NCBI GenBank assembly: GCA_028749235.1
Contig: JAQULS010000011.1
Location: 1-38,057 of the forward strand
Length of the DNA: 38,057 nucleotides
Reading direction: 5' to 3'
DNA from: Acidobacteriota bacterium
GTDB lineage: Bacteria > Acidobacteriota > Aminicenantia > Aminicenantales > UBA4085
Shown: piece by piece, positions 1 to 6,780 of the stretch
How the letters are laid out: each line of letters opens with the position of its first letter
Position numbering within the stretch: the stretch's first letter is position 1
Notes under the pieces: generated by a model
What the model saw: the letters and a program-made list of their open reading frames with translations, nothing else
Database searches by the model: none
What the model was told of the DNA's origin: nothing
Position numbers and translations under genes: made by a program

Positions 1-54
1 ATCGCCCGCCAGGGCCAGGCGGGGAGCCCCTTTGAGGACGTCTTCCAGGGTCAT
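1..54 (-). CDS. murE: MurE, UDP-N-acetylmuramyl-tripeptide synthetase (N-terminal fragment, cut by window edge)
   Basis: Only the first 18 codons are in the window. The ATG at 54-52 overlaps the ftsI stop (TGA, 53-51) as ATGA, so translation is probably coupled. The residues begin MTLEDVLKGAPRL and resemble the short N-terminal lead-in of MurE before its first conserved motif. MurE adds the third stem-peptide amino acid to UDP-MurNAc-dipeptide in the cytoplasm. The assignment rests mainly on position: murE commonly follows ftsI in dcw clusters. Another Mur ligase would be the main alternative. Confidence 0.6.
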   Translation of the reverse strand, partial: MTLEDVLKGAPRLALAGD

Positions 55-1808
55 CGCGAGCCGTCCTTCCGCAGGCCGGCCAGGAGGGGGCCGGCCGAAC
101 GCCGCGGCGGGATGCCGACCACGAGCAGCGCTTTGCGCGCGATCTCGCGGAAGACCGGCGCCGCGATCTGCCCGCCGTAATGTCCGCTGGTCTGAGGGTC
201 GTCCAGGATGACGATCATGGACAGCCGGGGATTCGCCGCCGGGACGAAGCCGACGAATGAGGCGATATGGTGTTGGCTCGAATAGGCCTTGGCCTCCGGA
301 TCGAATTTCTGGGTGGTCCCCGTTTTGCCGGCGGTCTCGTAGCCCTCGGCGGCGGCCTCTTTGCCCGTCCCTTCCCCGACCACCCGTTCCATGATGCCGA
401 TGAGCTTCTCGCAGGAGGCCGCGGACAGGACGGGATCGGAGAGCGCCGGTTCCGGCCGCGGCCGGCCGCCTTGGATCGACTCGATGATGCGGAGCGGAAC
501 GAGCCGGCCGCGGTTGGCCACGACGTTGACGGCCTGGAGGATCTGGACGGGGGTAGCCGAGATCTCGTAGCCGATCGACAGCGAAGACTGCGACCGGGGG
601 GTCCATTCCGTCATCGGTCGGAGCTTGCCCTTGGCTTCGCCGGGAAGCTCGAGGCCCGTTTTCCGGCCGAATCCGAAGGCGCGGATCGTGGCTTCGAAGG
701 AAGCCGCGTCGAGCCGGCGGCCGATCTGTATGGCCCCGACGTTGGAGGAATGGATGATGATGCCCGGGAAGTCGAGGCGGCCGAAGGTCTTGTGGTCGCG
801 GATGGCGCAGCCGGGGGTGGAAATCGATCCCTTCCCGCAGTCGAAGGACTCGGCAAAGGAGACCACCCGGGACTCGATAGCGGCGGCGGCGGTGATGATC
901 TTGAAGGTCGAGCCGGGCTCGATGGCCGACTGGACGGCGGAATTGATGACGTCGGCTTTGGCGGCCTGGGAGAAATCGTTGGGATCGTATGTCGGCGCGG
1001 AGGCCATGGCCAGGATTTCGCCCGATACGGGGTTGGAGACGATGACCGTGCCGCCCGCCGAACGGGTCTCGGCCACGGCTTTCTCGAGCTCGGACTGGGC
1101 GATGTATTGGATCGTCTCGTCCAGGGTCAGGGCCAGGTCGCGGCCGATGGTGGGCTCTTCCAGGACCTCGAAGCCGTATTTCCGCAGCTTGGCGTCGCGC
1201 AGGATGAAACCCCGGCCGGGCTTGCCCGCCAGGGAGGAGTTGAACTTGGCTTCGATTCCGGCCGCCCCGGATTCGTCGGCCTGGACGCCGCCGAGAACAT
1301 GGGCGGCCTGGCGGCCGAGCGGGTAGAAGCGCCTGGAATCCTCGTGATAGCTGATGACGAGGCGGGGCGAGTAGACCTGGGCCGCCAGGTCCGGATCGGC
1401 CTTCCGCTTGAGGATGATGTACTTGTCGTTGTCCGCGAGCTGGCCTTGGATGCGGGCCAGGTCCTCATCGCTCAGATCCAGCTTGTCGCGCAGGCGCTTG
1501 ATGGGCTCGAAGCGGGCGGCCAACGACTCCTGGGGATTGGCGGGGGCGTAATAGATCGTCCGGGCGGGGAGACTGCGGGCCAGGATGCGGCCGTTGCGGT
1601 CGTAGATCGTGCCGCGGTCGGCTTGGATCGTGATCATCCGCTGGTTCTGGGCCGTGACCTGTTCCAGGGCCCGGCCGTGGCTGAAGACCTGAAGCTGGAT
1701 GAGGCGGCCGAAAACAACCAGGAGCCAGAGGGCGCAGAAGAAGGCCGTCACCCGGATGCGGCGGCGGGCCTTTCTCTGGAAAAGGTCCTGGATAAGGTTG
1801 GCGGCCAT
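51..1808 (-). CDS. ftsI: FtsI/PBP-type peptidoglycan transpeptidase (division PBP)
   Basis: A class B penicillin-binding protein of 585 residues that cross-links septal peptidoglycan in the periplasm. A short cytoplasmic N-terminus is followed by one membrane anchor (about residues 20-40), then a dimerisation/pedestal domain starting near RGTIYDRNG (65-73). The transpeptidase domain shows all three active-site motifs: SxxK as STFK with nucleophile Ser300, SxN as SSN at 354-356, and KTG at 495-497. There is no C-terminal PASTA domain, as in Gram-negative FtsI. Its ATG lies 3 nt after the ftsL stop, and its own stop overlaps the murE start. Position directly after ftsL supports the division PBP over an elongation PBP2. 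Confidence 0.95.
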   Translation of the reverse strand: MAANLIQDLFQRKARRRIRVTAFFCALWLLVVFGRLIQLQVFSHGRALEQVTAQNQRMITIQADRGTIYDRNGRILARSLPARTIYYAPANPQESLAARFEPIKRLRDKLDLSDEDLARIQGQLADNDKYIILKRKADPDLAAQVYSPRLVISYHEDSRRFYPLGRQAAHVLGGVQADESGAAGIEAKFNSSLAGKPGRGFILRDAKLRKYGFEVLEEPTIGRDLALTLDETIQYIAQSELEKAVAETRSAGGTVIVSNPVSGEILAMASAPTYDPNDFSQAAKADVINSAVQSAIEPGSTFKIITAAAAIESRVVSFAESFDCGKGSISTPGCAIRDHKTFGRLDFPGIIIHSSNVGAIQIGRRLDAASFEATIRAFGFGRKTGLELPGEAKGKLRPMTEWTPRSQSSLSIGYEISATPVQILQAVNVVANRGRLVPLRIIESIQGGRPRPEPALSDPVLSAASCEKLIGIMERVVGEGTGKEAAAEGYETAGKTGTTQKFDPEAKAYSSQHHIASFVGFVPAANPRLSMIVILDDPQTSGHYGGQIAAPVFREIARKALLVVGIPPRRSAGPLLAGLRKDGSR

Positions 1809-1811
1809 CGT

Positions 1812-2102
1812 TCAGGGCCTCTCGACGATGATTTGATCAGGCCGCGGGTCGGTCAGGCCGAGATTCCGGCGGGCGATCTTGTCGACCCGGTCCAGGGCCA
1901 AGAGGGCGGTCTTGCGGGTTTCCAGCCGGCCGACGTCCTCGCGCAGGGCCTTGAGCTCGCTTTCGAGGGCGGTCGTCCGCAGGCCCAGCCGGTGCTTCTC
2001 GTTGATGTGCCAGAGATAGAAAAAGAGGACCGCGACGACCAGGAGGGAGGACGCGATCCAGAGGGCGATCTCCCGGGGCGGGTGGGGCTTGCGGACCATC
2101 AT
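1812..2102 (-). CDS. ftsL: FtsL-like cell division protein
   Basis: A 96-residue bitopic membrane protein. A short basic N-terminus (VRKPHPPR) precedes one hydrophobic segment at about residues 11-33, then a charged coiled-coil stretch at about 35-75 and a tail with the ARRNLGL signature near residue 80, typical of FtsL/DivIC proteins. FtsL joins FtsB and FtsQ to activate FtsW/FtsI at the septum. FtsL sequences diverge strongly, so the call rests on size, topology and position between rsmH and ftsI. The first ATG (2102-2100) overlaps the rsmH stop as ATGA; a second ATG follows at 2099. An in-frame extension further upstream reads through rsmH in another frame and was discarded. Confidence 0.8.
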   Translation of the reverse strand: MMVRKPHPPREIALWIASSLLVVAVLFFYLWHINEKHRLGLRTTALESELKALREDVGRLETRKTALLALDRVDKIARRNLGLTDPRPDQIIVERP

Positions 2103-2995
2103 CGCCGCTCCGCCGCCCGCAGCTTGGCCGACCGGGAGCGCGGGTTGCGCGCGACCTCGGCTTCCGAGGGAACGATCGGCTTGCGGGTCAGGATGTCGAT
2201 CAGGGGAGGGGCGATCTCCTCGTCGGCCAGCTTCAGGAAGGTGCGCTTGACGATGCGGTCTTCCAGGGAATGAAAGGAAATCGCGGCCAGGTGGCCGCCG
2301 GGAGGCAGGAGCCGCAGGGTCGATTCGAGGAAGACGTCCAGCCCGGCGAGCTCGTTGTTGACCTCGATGCGCAGAGCCTGGAAGACCTTGGAAGCCGGAT
2401 GGATCTTGCCCCGCTGGGGAATCCAATGGCAGACCCGCTCGACCAGGGCCCGCAGCTCGGTCGTGCTTTCCAGAGGCTTGAGACGGCGGGCCGAGGCGAT
2501 GGCCCGGGCCAGCGGGCGGGCCTGCTTGAGCTCGCCGTAGTCCCGGAAAATCTGGGCCAGCTTGATCTCGGAGGCCTTCTCCAGGATGCGGGCGGCGCTG
2601 GTCTTCCCGCGCAGGTCCATGCGCATGTCGAGCGGGCCATCGACGGCGTGGCTGAAGCCCCGCTCGGGAGTGTCGAGCTGGAAGGAGGACATGCCCATGT
2701 CGGCGAGGACGCCGCGGACGCGCTTGAAATCGACCTCGATTTCAGGTAGGTTCCGGTAGTCGGAGAGGTAGAGCGTCACCCGCGGGCCGAAAGGCTCGAG
2801 CCTTTCCTGGGCGATGCGGATGGCCTGTTCGTCGAGATCCAGGCCGATGATCTCAGCCTTGGGATTGCGGCGCAGGATTTCAAGGGAGTGGCCGCCCAGC
2901 CCCAGGGTGCAGTCGATGTAGATGCCCGGCCGATCGACGGCCAGCATTTCCAGCGACTCGTCGAGGAGGACGGGTATATGTTCAGGACGGCTCAT
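2099..2995 (-). CDS. rsmH: RsmH, 16S rRNA m4C1402 methyltransferase
   Basis: A 298-residue SAM-dependent methyltransferase (formerly MraW) that N4-methylates C1402 in the decoding centre of 16S rRNA. Family motifs are the SAM loop TLGLGGHS near residue 30, GLDLDEQAI near 53, DMGMSSFQLD followed by PERGFS, NNELAGL, and the C-terminal ISFHSLEDRIVK. The length fits the family (about 300). I chose the ATG at 2995-2993 because it gives the canonical MSRPEHIPVLLDE start and overlaps the mraZ stop as ATGA. A longer frame upstream is only the shadow of mraZ. Confidence 0.95.
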   Translation of the reverse strand: MSRPEHIPVLLDESLEMLAVDRPGIYIDCTLGLGGHSLEILRRNPKAEIIGLDLDEQAIRIAQERLEPFGPRVTLYLSDYRNLPEIEVDFKRVRGVLADMGMSSFQLDTPERGFSHAVDGPLDMRMDLRGKTSAARILEKASEIKLAQIFRDYGELKQARPLARAIASARRLKPLESTTELRALVERVCHWIPQRGKIHPASKVFQALRIEVNNELAGLDVFLESTLRLLPPGGHLAAISFHSLEDRIVKRTFLKLADEEIAPPLIDILTRKPIVPSEAEVARNPRSRSAKLRAAERR

Positions 2996-3462
2996 TCCGG
3001 CTTCCGGACGGGCCCGAGCGAGGCGAAGCGGTCGACGTCGTCCCCGGTCAGGGGATGCTGGTCGAGCCGCGTCTCCAGGCGCTCCACGCTCCAAACCTCG
3101 AGGTAGTTGTTCATGCCCACGACCTTGACCCCGGTTCCGAGTTCCGTCTTCTCGCGAAGGCGGGGCGGAATGAGGATGCGGCCCCTGGCGTCGATTTCGC
3201 CGAGGCAACCGCGGCTGTGGGCGTTCAGGAAGAAATCTCGATAGCTGGAACGGATGAACGCCAACTGGATCTCGGATGTGCCCGTCAGCTCTTCCCAAAC
3301 GGGAAGGGGGAAGATCCGGACGGATTCGTTTTCAAAGGAGGTGATGAAGAGACGAGGTCCGTACTTGCCTTCGAGCAAAGACCGGAACCGTTCTGGAATC
3401 TTCAGACGGCCGGTCTTGTCGACGGAGGCCTCGTAACTCCCGATAAACTTTTCTTCGCCCAT
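2992..3462 (-). CDS. mraZ: MraZ transcriptional regulator
   Basis: A 156-residue two-AbrB-fold protein that heads dcw operons and represses its own promoter. The first half has the signature GSYEASVDKTGRLKIPERF. The second repeat carries GCLGEIDARGRILIPPRLRE. I place the start at the ATG at 3462-3460, because the family begins within a few residues of this GEEKFIG motif. An in-frame TTG at 3492 would add ten residues but starts inside the promoter. The ATG is itself part of the fourth TGGG operator repeat, so binding of the protein would cover its own start codon. The stop overlaps rsmH. Confidence 0.93.
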   Translation of the reverse strand: MGEEKFIGSYEASVDKTGRLKIPERFRSLLEGKYGPRLFITSFENESVRIFPLPVWEELTGTSEIQLAFIRSSYRDFFLNAHSRGCLGEIDARGRILIPPRLREKTELGTGVKVVGMNNYLEVWSVERLETRLDQHPLTGDDVDRFASLGPVRKPE

Positions 3463-3491
3463 TTCTTCCCAGTAGGACCCATTTCGACCCA
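3458..3491 (-). promoter_or_regulatory. MraZ-type operator: four TGGG direct repeats spaced exactly 10 bp
   Basis: On the plus strand CCCA occurs at 3458-3461, 3468-3471, 3478-3481 and 3488-3491. Read on the minus strand these are four TGGG boxes with a strict 10-bp period. The E. coli MraZ operator is a set of TGGGN repeats separated by 5 bp, the same geometry. The array begins next to the -10 box and ends in the mraZ start codon (ATGGG), which fits autorepression. Confidence 0.85.
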
Positions 3492-3520
3492 AATATAGAC
3501 CTGCTTTTAGGGGTTGTCAA
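3492..3520 (-). promoter_or_regulatory. Sigma-70 promoter of the mraZ/dcw operon
   Basis: On the minus strand a perfect -35 TTGACA (3520-3515) is separated by 17 bp from -10 TATATT (3497-3492). The predicted transcription start, near 3485, lies inside the TGGG array, about 23 nt before the mraZ ATG. Upstream the DNA is strongly AT-rich (3521-3560), possibly an UP element. Confidence 0.88.
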
Positions 3521-3821
3521 GCGATATTTAGCTATTTATTACGATATTTCTTGATAAACCCGTTCGATGCCACTGGCTTTGCAGTCCTCATTCGCTCCGC
3601 GAACGAGGACTGCAACCCCGTCGTCGAACCGCCGGGGCGGAAGCCGAGCCCGGGGTATTTGAAGGGTTAATACTGAGCGGCGCTTATAATCCCGATTTGA
3701 AAATAGGGGTTTGGCGCCGCGAATGTATCAAAAAGGCCGGTTCAGAGGACGGAAAAGGCTCAGGATTGGGAATCCGGCTAAAGAAACCGCTTTTCAGGCG
3801 CTGGAGAGACCCTGTTCCGGC
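3521..3821. other. Gene-free spacer with AT-rich promoter flank and hairpins
   Basis: Together with the mraZ promoter this is the longest non-coding stretch in the window (3493-3821). It holds the AT-rich flank of the mraZ promoter, a long hairpin (3581-3613), and a looser inverted repeat near 3676-3722 (arms GCGGCGC/GCGCCGC around an A/T-rich loop). I see no credible gene and no T-tract terminator for the DUF2007 gene that ends at 3822. Confidence 0.6.
3581..3613. repeat. Long near-perfect hairpin (15-bp arms, 3-nt loop)
   Basis: Left arm 3581-3595 (GCAGTCCTCATTCGC) and right arm 3599-3613 pair over 15 positions with one G-T wobble, leaving the loop TCC. GTTCGA at 3562-3567 and TCGAAC at 3624-3629 could pair outside it. 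There is no following T-run. It could be a REP-like repeat, a processed terminator hairpin or an mRNA 3'-end stabiliser for the leftward NUDIX-DUF2007 transcript. Confidence 0.6.
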
Positions 3822-4091
3822 TTATTCGGATTTTTCAGGCTCGCGGCCTTCCTCGGGCGCGACATCCGTCTTGTCCAGCAGGGCGTGCGCGGTTTCCATG
3901 TCTTCCGCTTTGACCATAATCTTGATCTCTCCCATCCCGTCCGTCGTGAAGACATGGACGAACGGGGTGACCAGGGTCTGATAGACGCAGGGAATGCCGT
4001 TGCTTTCCAGGTAGCTCTTGATGACGTCGGCTTCGGCCAACCCCCAGACGTGAGTGACTTCCTTGAGATCCAGGTTCCGATTATCATCCAT
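3822..4091 (-). CDS. DUF2007 family protein (putative signal-transducing/PII-like fold)
   Basis: An 89-residue soluble protein. The pattern of an N-terminal strand followed by [17 protein letters not shown] and then [17 protein letters not shown] matches DUF2007, a small ferredoxin-like fold described as a putative signal-transducing protein. Members of this type are often adaptors or fused to zinc ribbons; none is visible here. The C-terminus is acidic. The gene overlaps the upstream NUDIX gene by 8 bp, so the two are one operon. No specific function can be given. Confidence 0.75.
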   Translation of the reverse strand: MDDNRNLDLKEVTHVWGLAEADVIKSYLESNGIPCVYQTLVTPFVHVFTTDGMGEIKIMVKAEDMETAHALLDKTDVAPEEGREPEKSE

Positions 4092-4548
4092 GGGTTCCTC
4101 CCTGCGCGGTCCGGGCGGCGGCTTCCCTGGCGCAACGCGCCTTGAACCGGTAATAGTCGGCTAGAATGCGGGCGTGGTCGAAGGCCAGGGGAGAGGGCAG
4201 GGCGCGGCGGGCGAAGACAGCCGCCGACCGGGCGTCGTCGCCCGCTTGGGGACTTCCCTTGGCCCGGGCTAAAAAGACGGTCGAAATCGTGTGCTTCCTG
4301 GGATCGCGGGCCGGATCGGAATATGTGTGGAACTGGCCCAGAAGCTTGATCCGCAAACCCGTTTCCTCGAAGCCTTCTCGGACGGCGGCCTGCTCCAGGG
4401 TTTCTCCGTATTCGACGAAGCCGCCCGGCAGAGCCCAACCGGGCGGGTAGTGGCCCCGTTTAATCAGGACGATCCCCGGCCGGCCTTTATCATCCTCGGT
4501 TTCGATGATCAGGTCGATCGTAGGGGCGGGATTTTTGTAGCGGGGCAT
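4084..4548 (-). CDS. NUDIX hydrolase
   Basis: A 154-residue NUDIX-fold pyrophosphohydrolase. The NUDIX box starts at GGFVEYGET and runs to REGFEETGL, satisfying Gx5Ex7REUxEExGU except that the hydrophobic U after RE is Gly. [18 protein letters not shown] before the box is typical of ADP-ribose/NDP-sugar-type enzymes. Such proteins cleave nucleoside diphosphates linked to another moiety in the cytoplasm; the substrate cannot be read from sequence. The C-terminus carries extra basic/alanine-rich residues. It is the first gene of a two-gene leftward operon with its own promoter at 4567-4595. Confidence 0.9.
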   Translation of the reverse strand: MPRYKNPAPTIDLIIETEDDKGRPGIVLIKRGHYPPGWALPGGFVEYGETLEQAAVREGFEETGLRIKLLGQFHTYSDPARDPRKHTISTVFLARAKGSPQAGDDARSAAVFARRALPSPLAFDHARILADYYRFKARCAREAAARTAQGGTHG

Positions 4549-4566
4549 GGCTGAGGATCCGATTCC

Positions 4567-4595
4567 ATTCTAACCGACAACCGGGTGCCGTTCAA
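4567..4595 (-). promoter_or_regulatory. Promoter of the NUDIX-DUF2007 operon
   Basis: Minus-strand -35 TTGAAC (4595-4590), 17-bp spacer, -10 TAGAAT (4572-4567). The predicted start is near 4560, about 12 nt before the NUDIX ATG, leaving room for only a weak Shine-Dalgarno. Confidence 0.7.
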
Positions 4596-4674
4596 CGCGC
4601 GGACGGCATGACACGTGTCCCCGATCCAGGACGATCGGCCCGAGGCGTTCTCGGGGAACGTTCCGGGGGGCGGT

Positions 4675-4703
4675 TTGGCATAGTCCTTGCATAAAGATAT
4701 AAT
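4675..4703 (+). promoter_or_regulatory. Promoter of the FecR-domain gene, with superimposed sigma-70 and sigma-54 signatures
   Basis: Sigma-70 reading: TTGGCA (4675-4680), 17 bp, TATAAT (4698-4703). Sigma-54 reading on the same bases: TTGGCA-N6-TTGCAT, with GG at 4677-4678 and GC at 4689-4690, exactly 10 bp between them. The TATAAT and 17-bp spacing are strong. The sigma-54 match is exact in its GG/GC core but lacks the C after TGGCA. Confidence 0.75.
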
Positions 4704-4728
4704 AGTCATACCGGTAAGGAGGCTGATC

Positions 4729-6768
4729 ATGAGGCGAAAACAGATTCTTCTGATCGCGGCCGCGACGTTAGTCCTGGCCGGCCTTGCCGTCGCCGGATCA
4801 AGCTACCAAGTCGTCAATGGTCCGAAGGACTTCTATTACGGCCATATCAGCTTGACCGACATCCGAAAAGACATATCCGATCCCGTCGTCCAACGGGAAG
4901 GCAAGGCGCCCGAGCCGGCCGTCCTCAACCTTCCCCTCGGTCCGGGCGATACCATCCGGACCTTCAAGGATCGCCGGGTTGAGATCCAGTTCGACAACGC
5001 CACCATCGTCCGGCTGGATGTCGATTCGGAGCTGAAGATCGAAACCATTCTGGCCCAAGGCTTGAGCACGCCGAGCAAGATGTCCAACCTGGTTCTGACC
5101 AAGGGCCGGGCTTTCGTCATGTACAAGGAGTACAGCGGCCGGGAGCTTTTCCAAATCCTGACTCCCAAGGCGGCCGTGAAGTTCAAGCATAACTCGGTCG
5201 GTACGGTCGGCTTGACGCCGGACGGGGCGACCGACGTCCAAGTTCGATACGGCAAGGCGACGGCCCTCTACGGGGCCGACCTGAAGACGCCCAAGTCCCT
5301 CGTCGTCGAGGCCAAGCAGCGGGCGGTGTTCGGAACCGACAACCGGTTTTCCCTGGCGGACCCGCTGCCCTCGGATGCCTTCGAAGCCTGGAATACATCC
5401 GTCAACAAGGACTTCGACGCGCTCCACCAAGGCAAGAGCACGCTTCCCAAGCCCGTCCAGAGGCTCATGCCGGCGGTCTTTGATTGGGCCCAGCGATTCG
5501 GCAGCCATTACGGGGAGTGGATCTTCGACGATTACTTCGGTTATGTTTGGCGGCCGTTCTACAACGACGTCTATCCGTGGGGCTCGTGGCGGCCGTATTT
5601 CGCCGGCCGCTGGACCTCTTACAACCGCTCCATGTTCTGGGTTCCGAGCGAGCCCTGGGGCTGGATCCCTTACCACCTCGGCGTCTGGCAGTGGAGCAGC
5701 AAGCGGGGCTGGTATTGGATTCCCGGCTCGGCTTTCGCTCCGGCCTGGGTGGATTGGGCGTTCTACGATGGATACTGGTCCTGGCGCCCCTGGTCGATGT
5801 GGGATTGGGGGGAGTACTGTGGATGGTCCTGGTACGGCAGCCTGTTCAGCCGGATGTATAGGAGCGGCGACGGATATCCGAGAATTCGCCCCTGGGAGTA
5901 CTTGGACTGGGGGGTGCTCCTTTATGATACTCGGTACTTGATGAAGCCCTACTCTCCGGTTCACGGGAACGAGGCAAGCGGTCCGACCGCCGGCGATCCC
6001 AATTATCCTTACAATAGACTCGGCGACCAGGCCAGGAAGGCCGCGGTTCCCTTGCCCGGGGACTACAGGGCCGGTCTTAGAGCCATGTTGAAGGATCTGA
6101 AAAACGGCGATCCCGCCGCCAACGAATCATTCCTGGCTCAAAGCAAATCCGCCAGCGTCGTCGCCATGGGCGATCTGCTGTCCTACGACGTTGCCAGCAA
6201 AGCCGTTCCGCTCGAGGCCTTCCGGGCTTCGGCGGCTTCCCGAAAGGCCAATGACGCGGCCGGGATCGCCCCCTCCACGGCGAAACCCGGAACGGATTCC
6301 AACCGCGCCTTGGTCAGCCAATCCGCCGAGCCGGAGGTCCGCCCCGGCGTCGGAGGGAAAGTCGAGAACGCCCGGCCCGTCTCCCCGCAGGATGCTCTTG
6401 GGCGGACGCTGGGACGGGCGGCTTCAACCCGGGTCGTTGAAAAGACCCCCCTGCGGACGATCGATTGGAACCCGGACGTCCTGTTCGCCCGGCGGATGGG
6501 AGTCCAGCTCCGCTACGAGAGCAGCCGGAACACGATCGTCTGTCCCGAGCTCAACCTGAACTCCGCCAATACTCGCTTCAACGAAACGAACCGTTGGAGC
6601 GGTGGATCGTCGACGGGAACGACGGCGCCTGGCGGCGACGGATCGACCCGCTCCGGCTCGTCCGGCTCCGGCGCGACGAGCACCGGGTCCTCATCGAGCG
6701 GGAGCACGACTTCCACAACCGCTCCCCCCGCGGGCGGGGCGGCCGGCCACGGCGGCCCCGTCAAGTAA
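4729..6768 (+). CDS. Secreted FecR-domain protein with Trp/Tyr-rich repeat region (DUF6600-like)
   Basis: A 679-residue exported protein. A signal peptide (MRRKQILLIAAATLVLAG, cleaved near residue 22) precedes a FecR-like beta domain (about 70-175: GPGDTIRTF, an iron-sensor-type fold found in many bacterial envelope proteins). Residues about 260-375 are exceptionally rich in Trp, Tyr, Phe and Pro, with repeated WxPxxxWGWxP-like units, as in DUF6600 proteins. The last 60 residues are a Gly/Ser/Thr-rich low-complexity tail. The start is the ATG at 4729, preceded by TAAGGAGG; an earlier in-frame ATG at 4687 would place the promoter inside the gene. No FecI sigma factor is adjacent, so this is not a classic FecIR pair. 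It converges on the M23 gene with only 12 bp between stops. Confidence 0.8.
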   Translation: MRRKQILLIAAATLVLAGLAVAGSSYQVVNGPKDFYYGHISLTDIRKDISDPVVQREGKAPEPAVLNLPLGPGDTIRTFKDRRVEIQFDNATIVRLDVDSELKIETILAQGLSTPSKMSNLVLTKGRAFVMYKEYSGRELFQILTPKAAVKFKHNSVGTVGLTPDGATDVQVRYGKATALYGADLKTPKSLVVEAKQRAVFGTDNRFSLADPLPSDAFEAWNTSVNKDFDALHQGKSTLPKPVQRLMPAVFDWAQRFGSHYGEWIFDDYFGYVWRPFYNDVYPWGSWRPYFAGRWTSYNRSMFWVPSEPWGWIPYHLGVWQWSSKRGWYWIPGSAFAPAWVDWAFYDGYWSWRPWSMWDWGEYCGWSWYGSLFSRMYRSGDGYPRIRPWEYLDWGVLLYDTRYLMKPYSPVHGNEASGPTAGDPNYPYNRLGDQARKAAVPLPGDYRAGLRAMLKDLKNGDPAANESFLAQSKSASVVAMGDLLSYDVASKAVPLEAFRASAASRKANDAAGIAPSTAKPGTDSNRALVSQSAEPEVRPGVGGKVENARPVSPQDALGRTLGRAASTRVVEKTPLRTIDWNPDVLFARRMGVQLRYESSRNTIVCPELNLNSANTRFNETNRWSGGSSTGTTAPGGDGSTRSGSSGSGATSTGSSSSGSTTSTTAPPAGGAAGHGGPVK

Positions 6769-6780
6769 GATTTCGTCGGG

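Noticed and set aside
267-2273. 668-codon open frame on the plus strand opposite ftsI and rsmH
   Set aside because: It is antisense to well-supported dcw genes, has no family motif and is low in complexity (Gly/Asp/Ala/Arg), as expected for stop-poor GC-rich antisense frames.
3676-3722. Inverted repeat GCGGCGC/GCGCCGC around TATAAT-like DNA
   Set aside because: The 30-nt loop and lack of a downstream plus-strand gene or T-tract make a promoter or terminator call unsupported.
4687-4728. Upstream ATG as start of the FecR-domain protein
   Set aside because: It lies within the promoter and lacks a ribosome site, whereas ATG 4729 has TAAGGAGG and begins a clean signal peptide.
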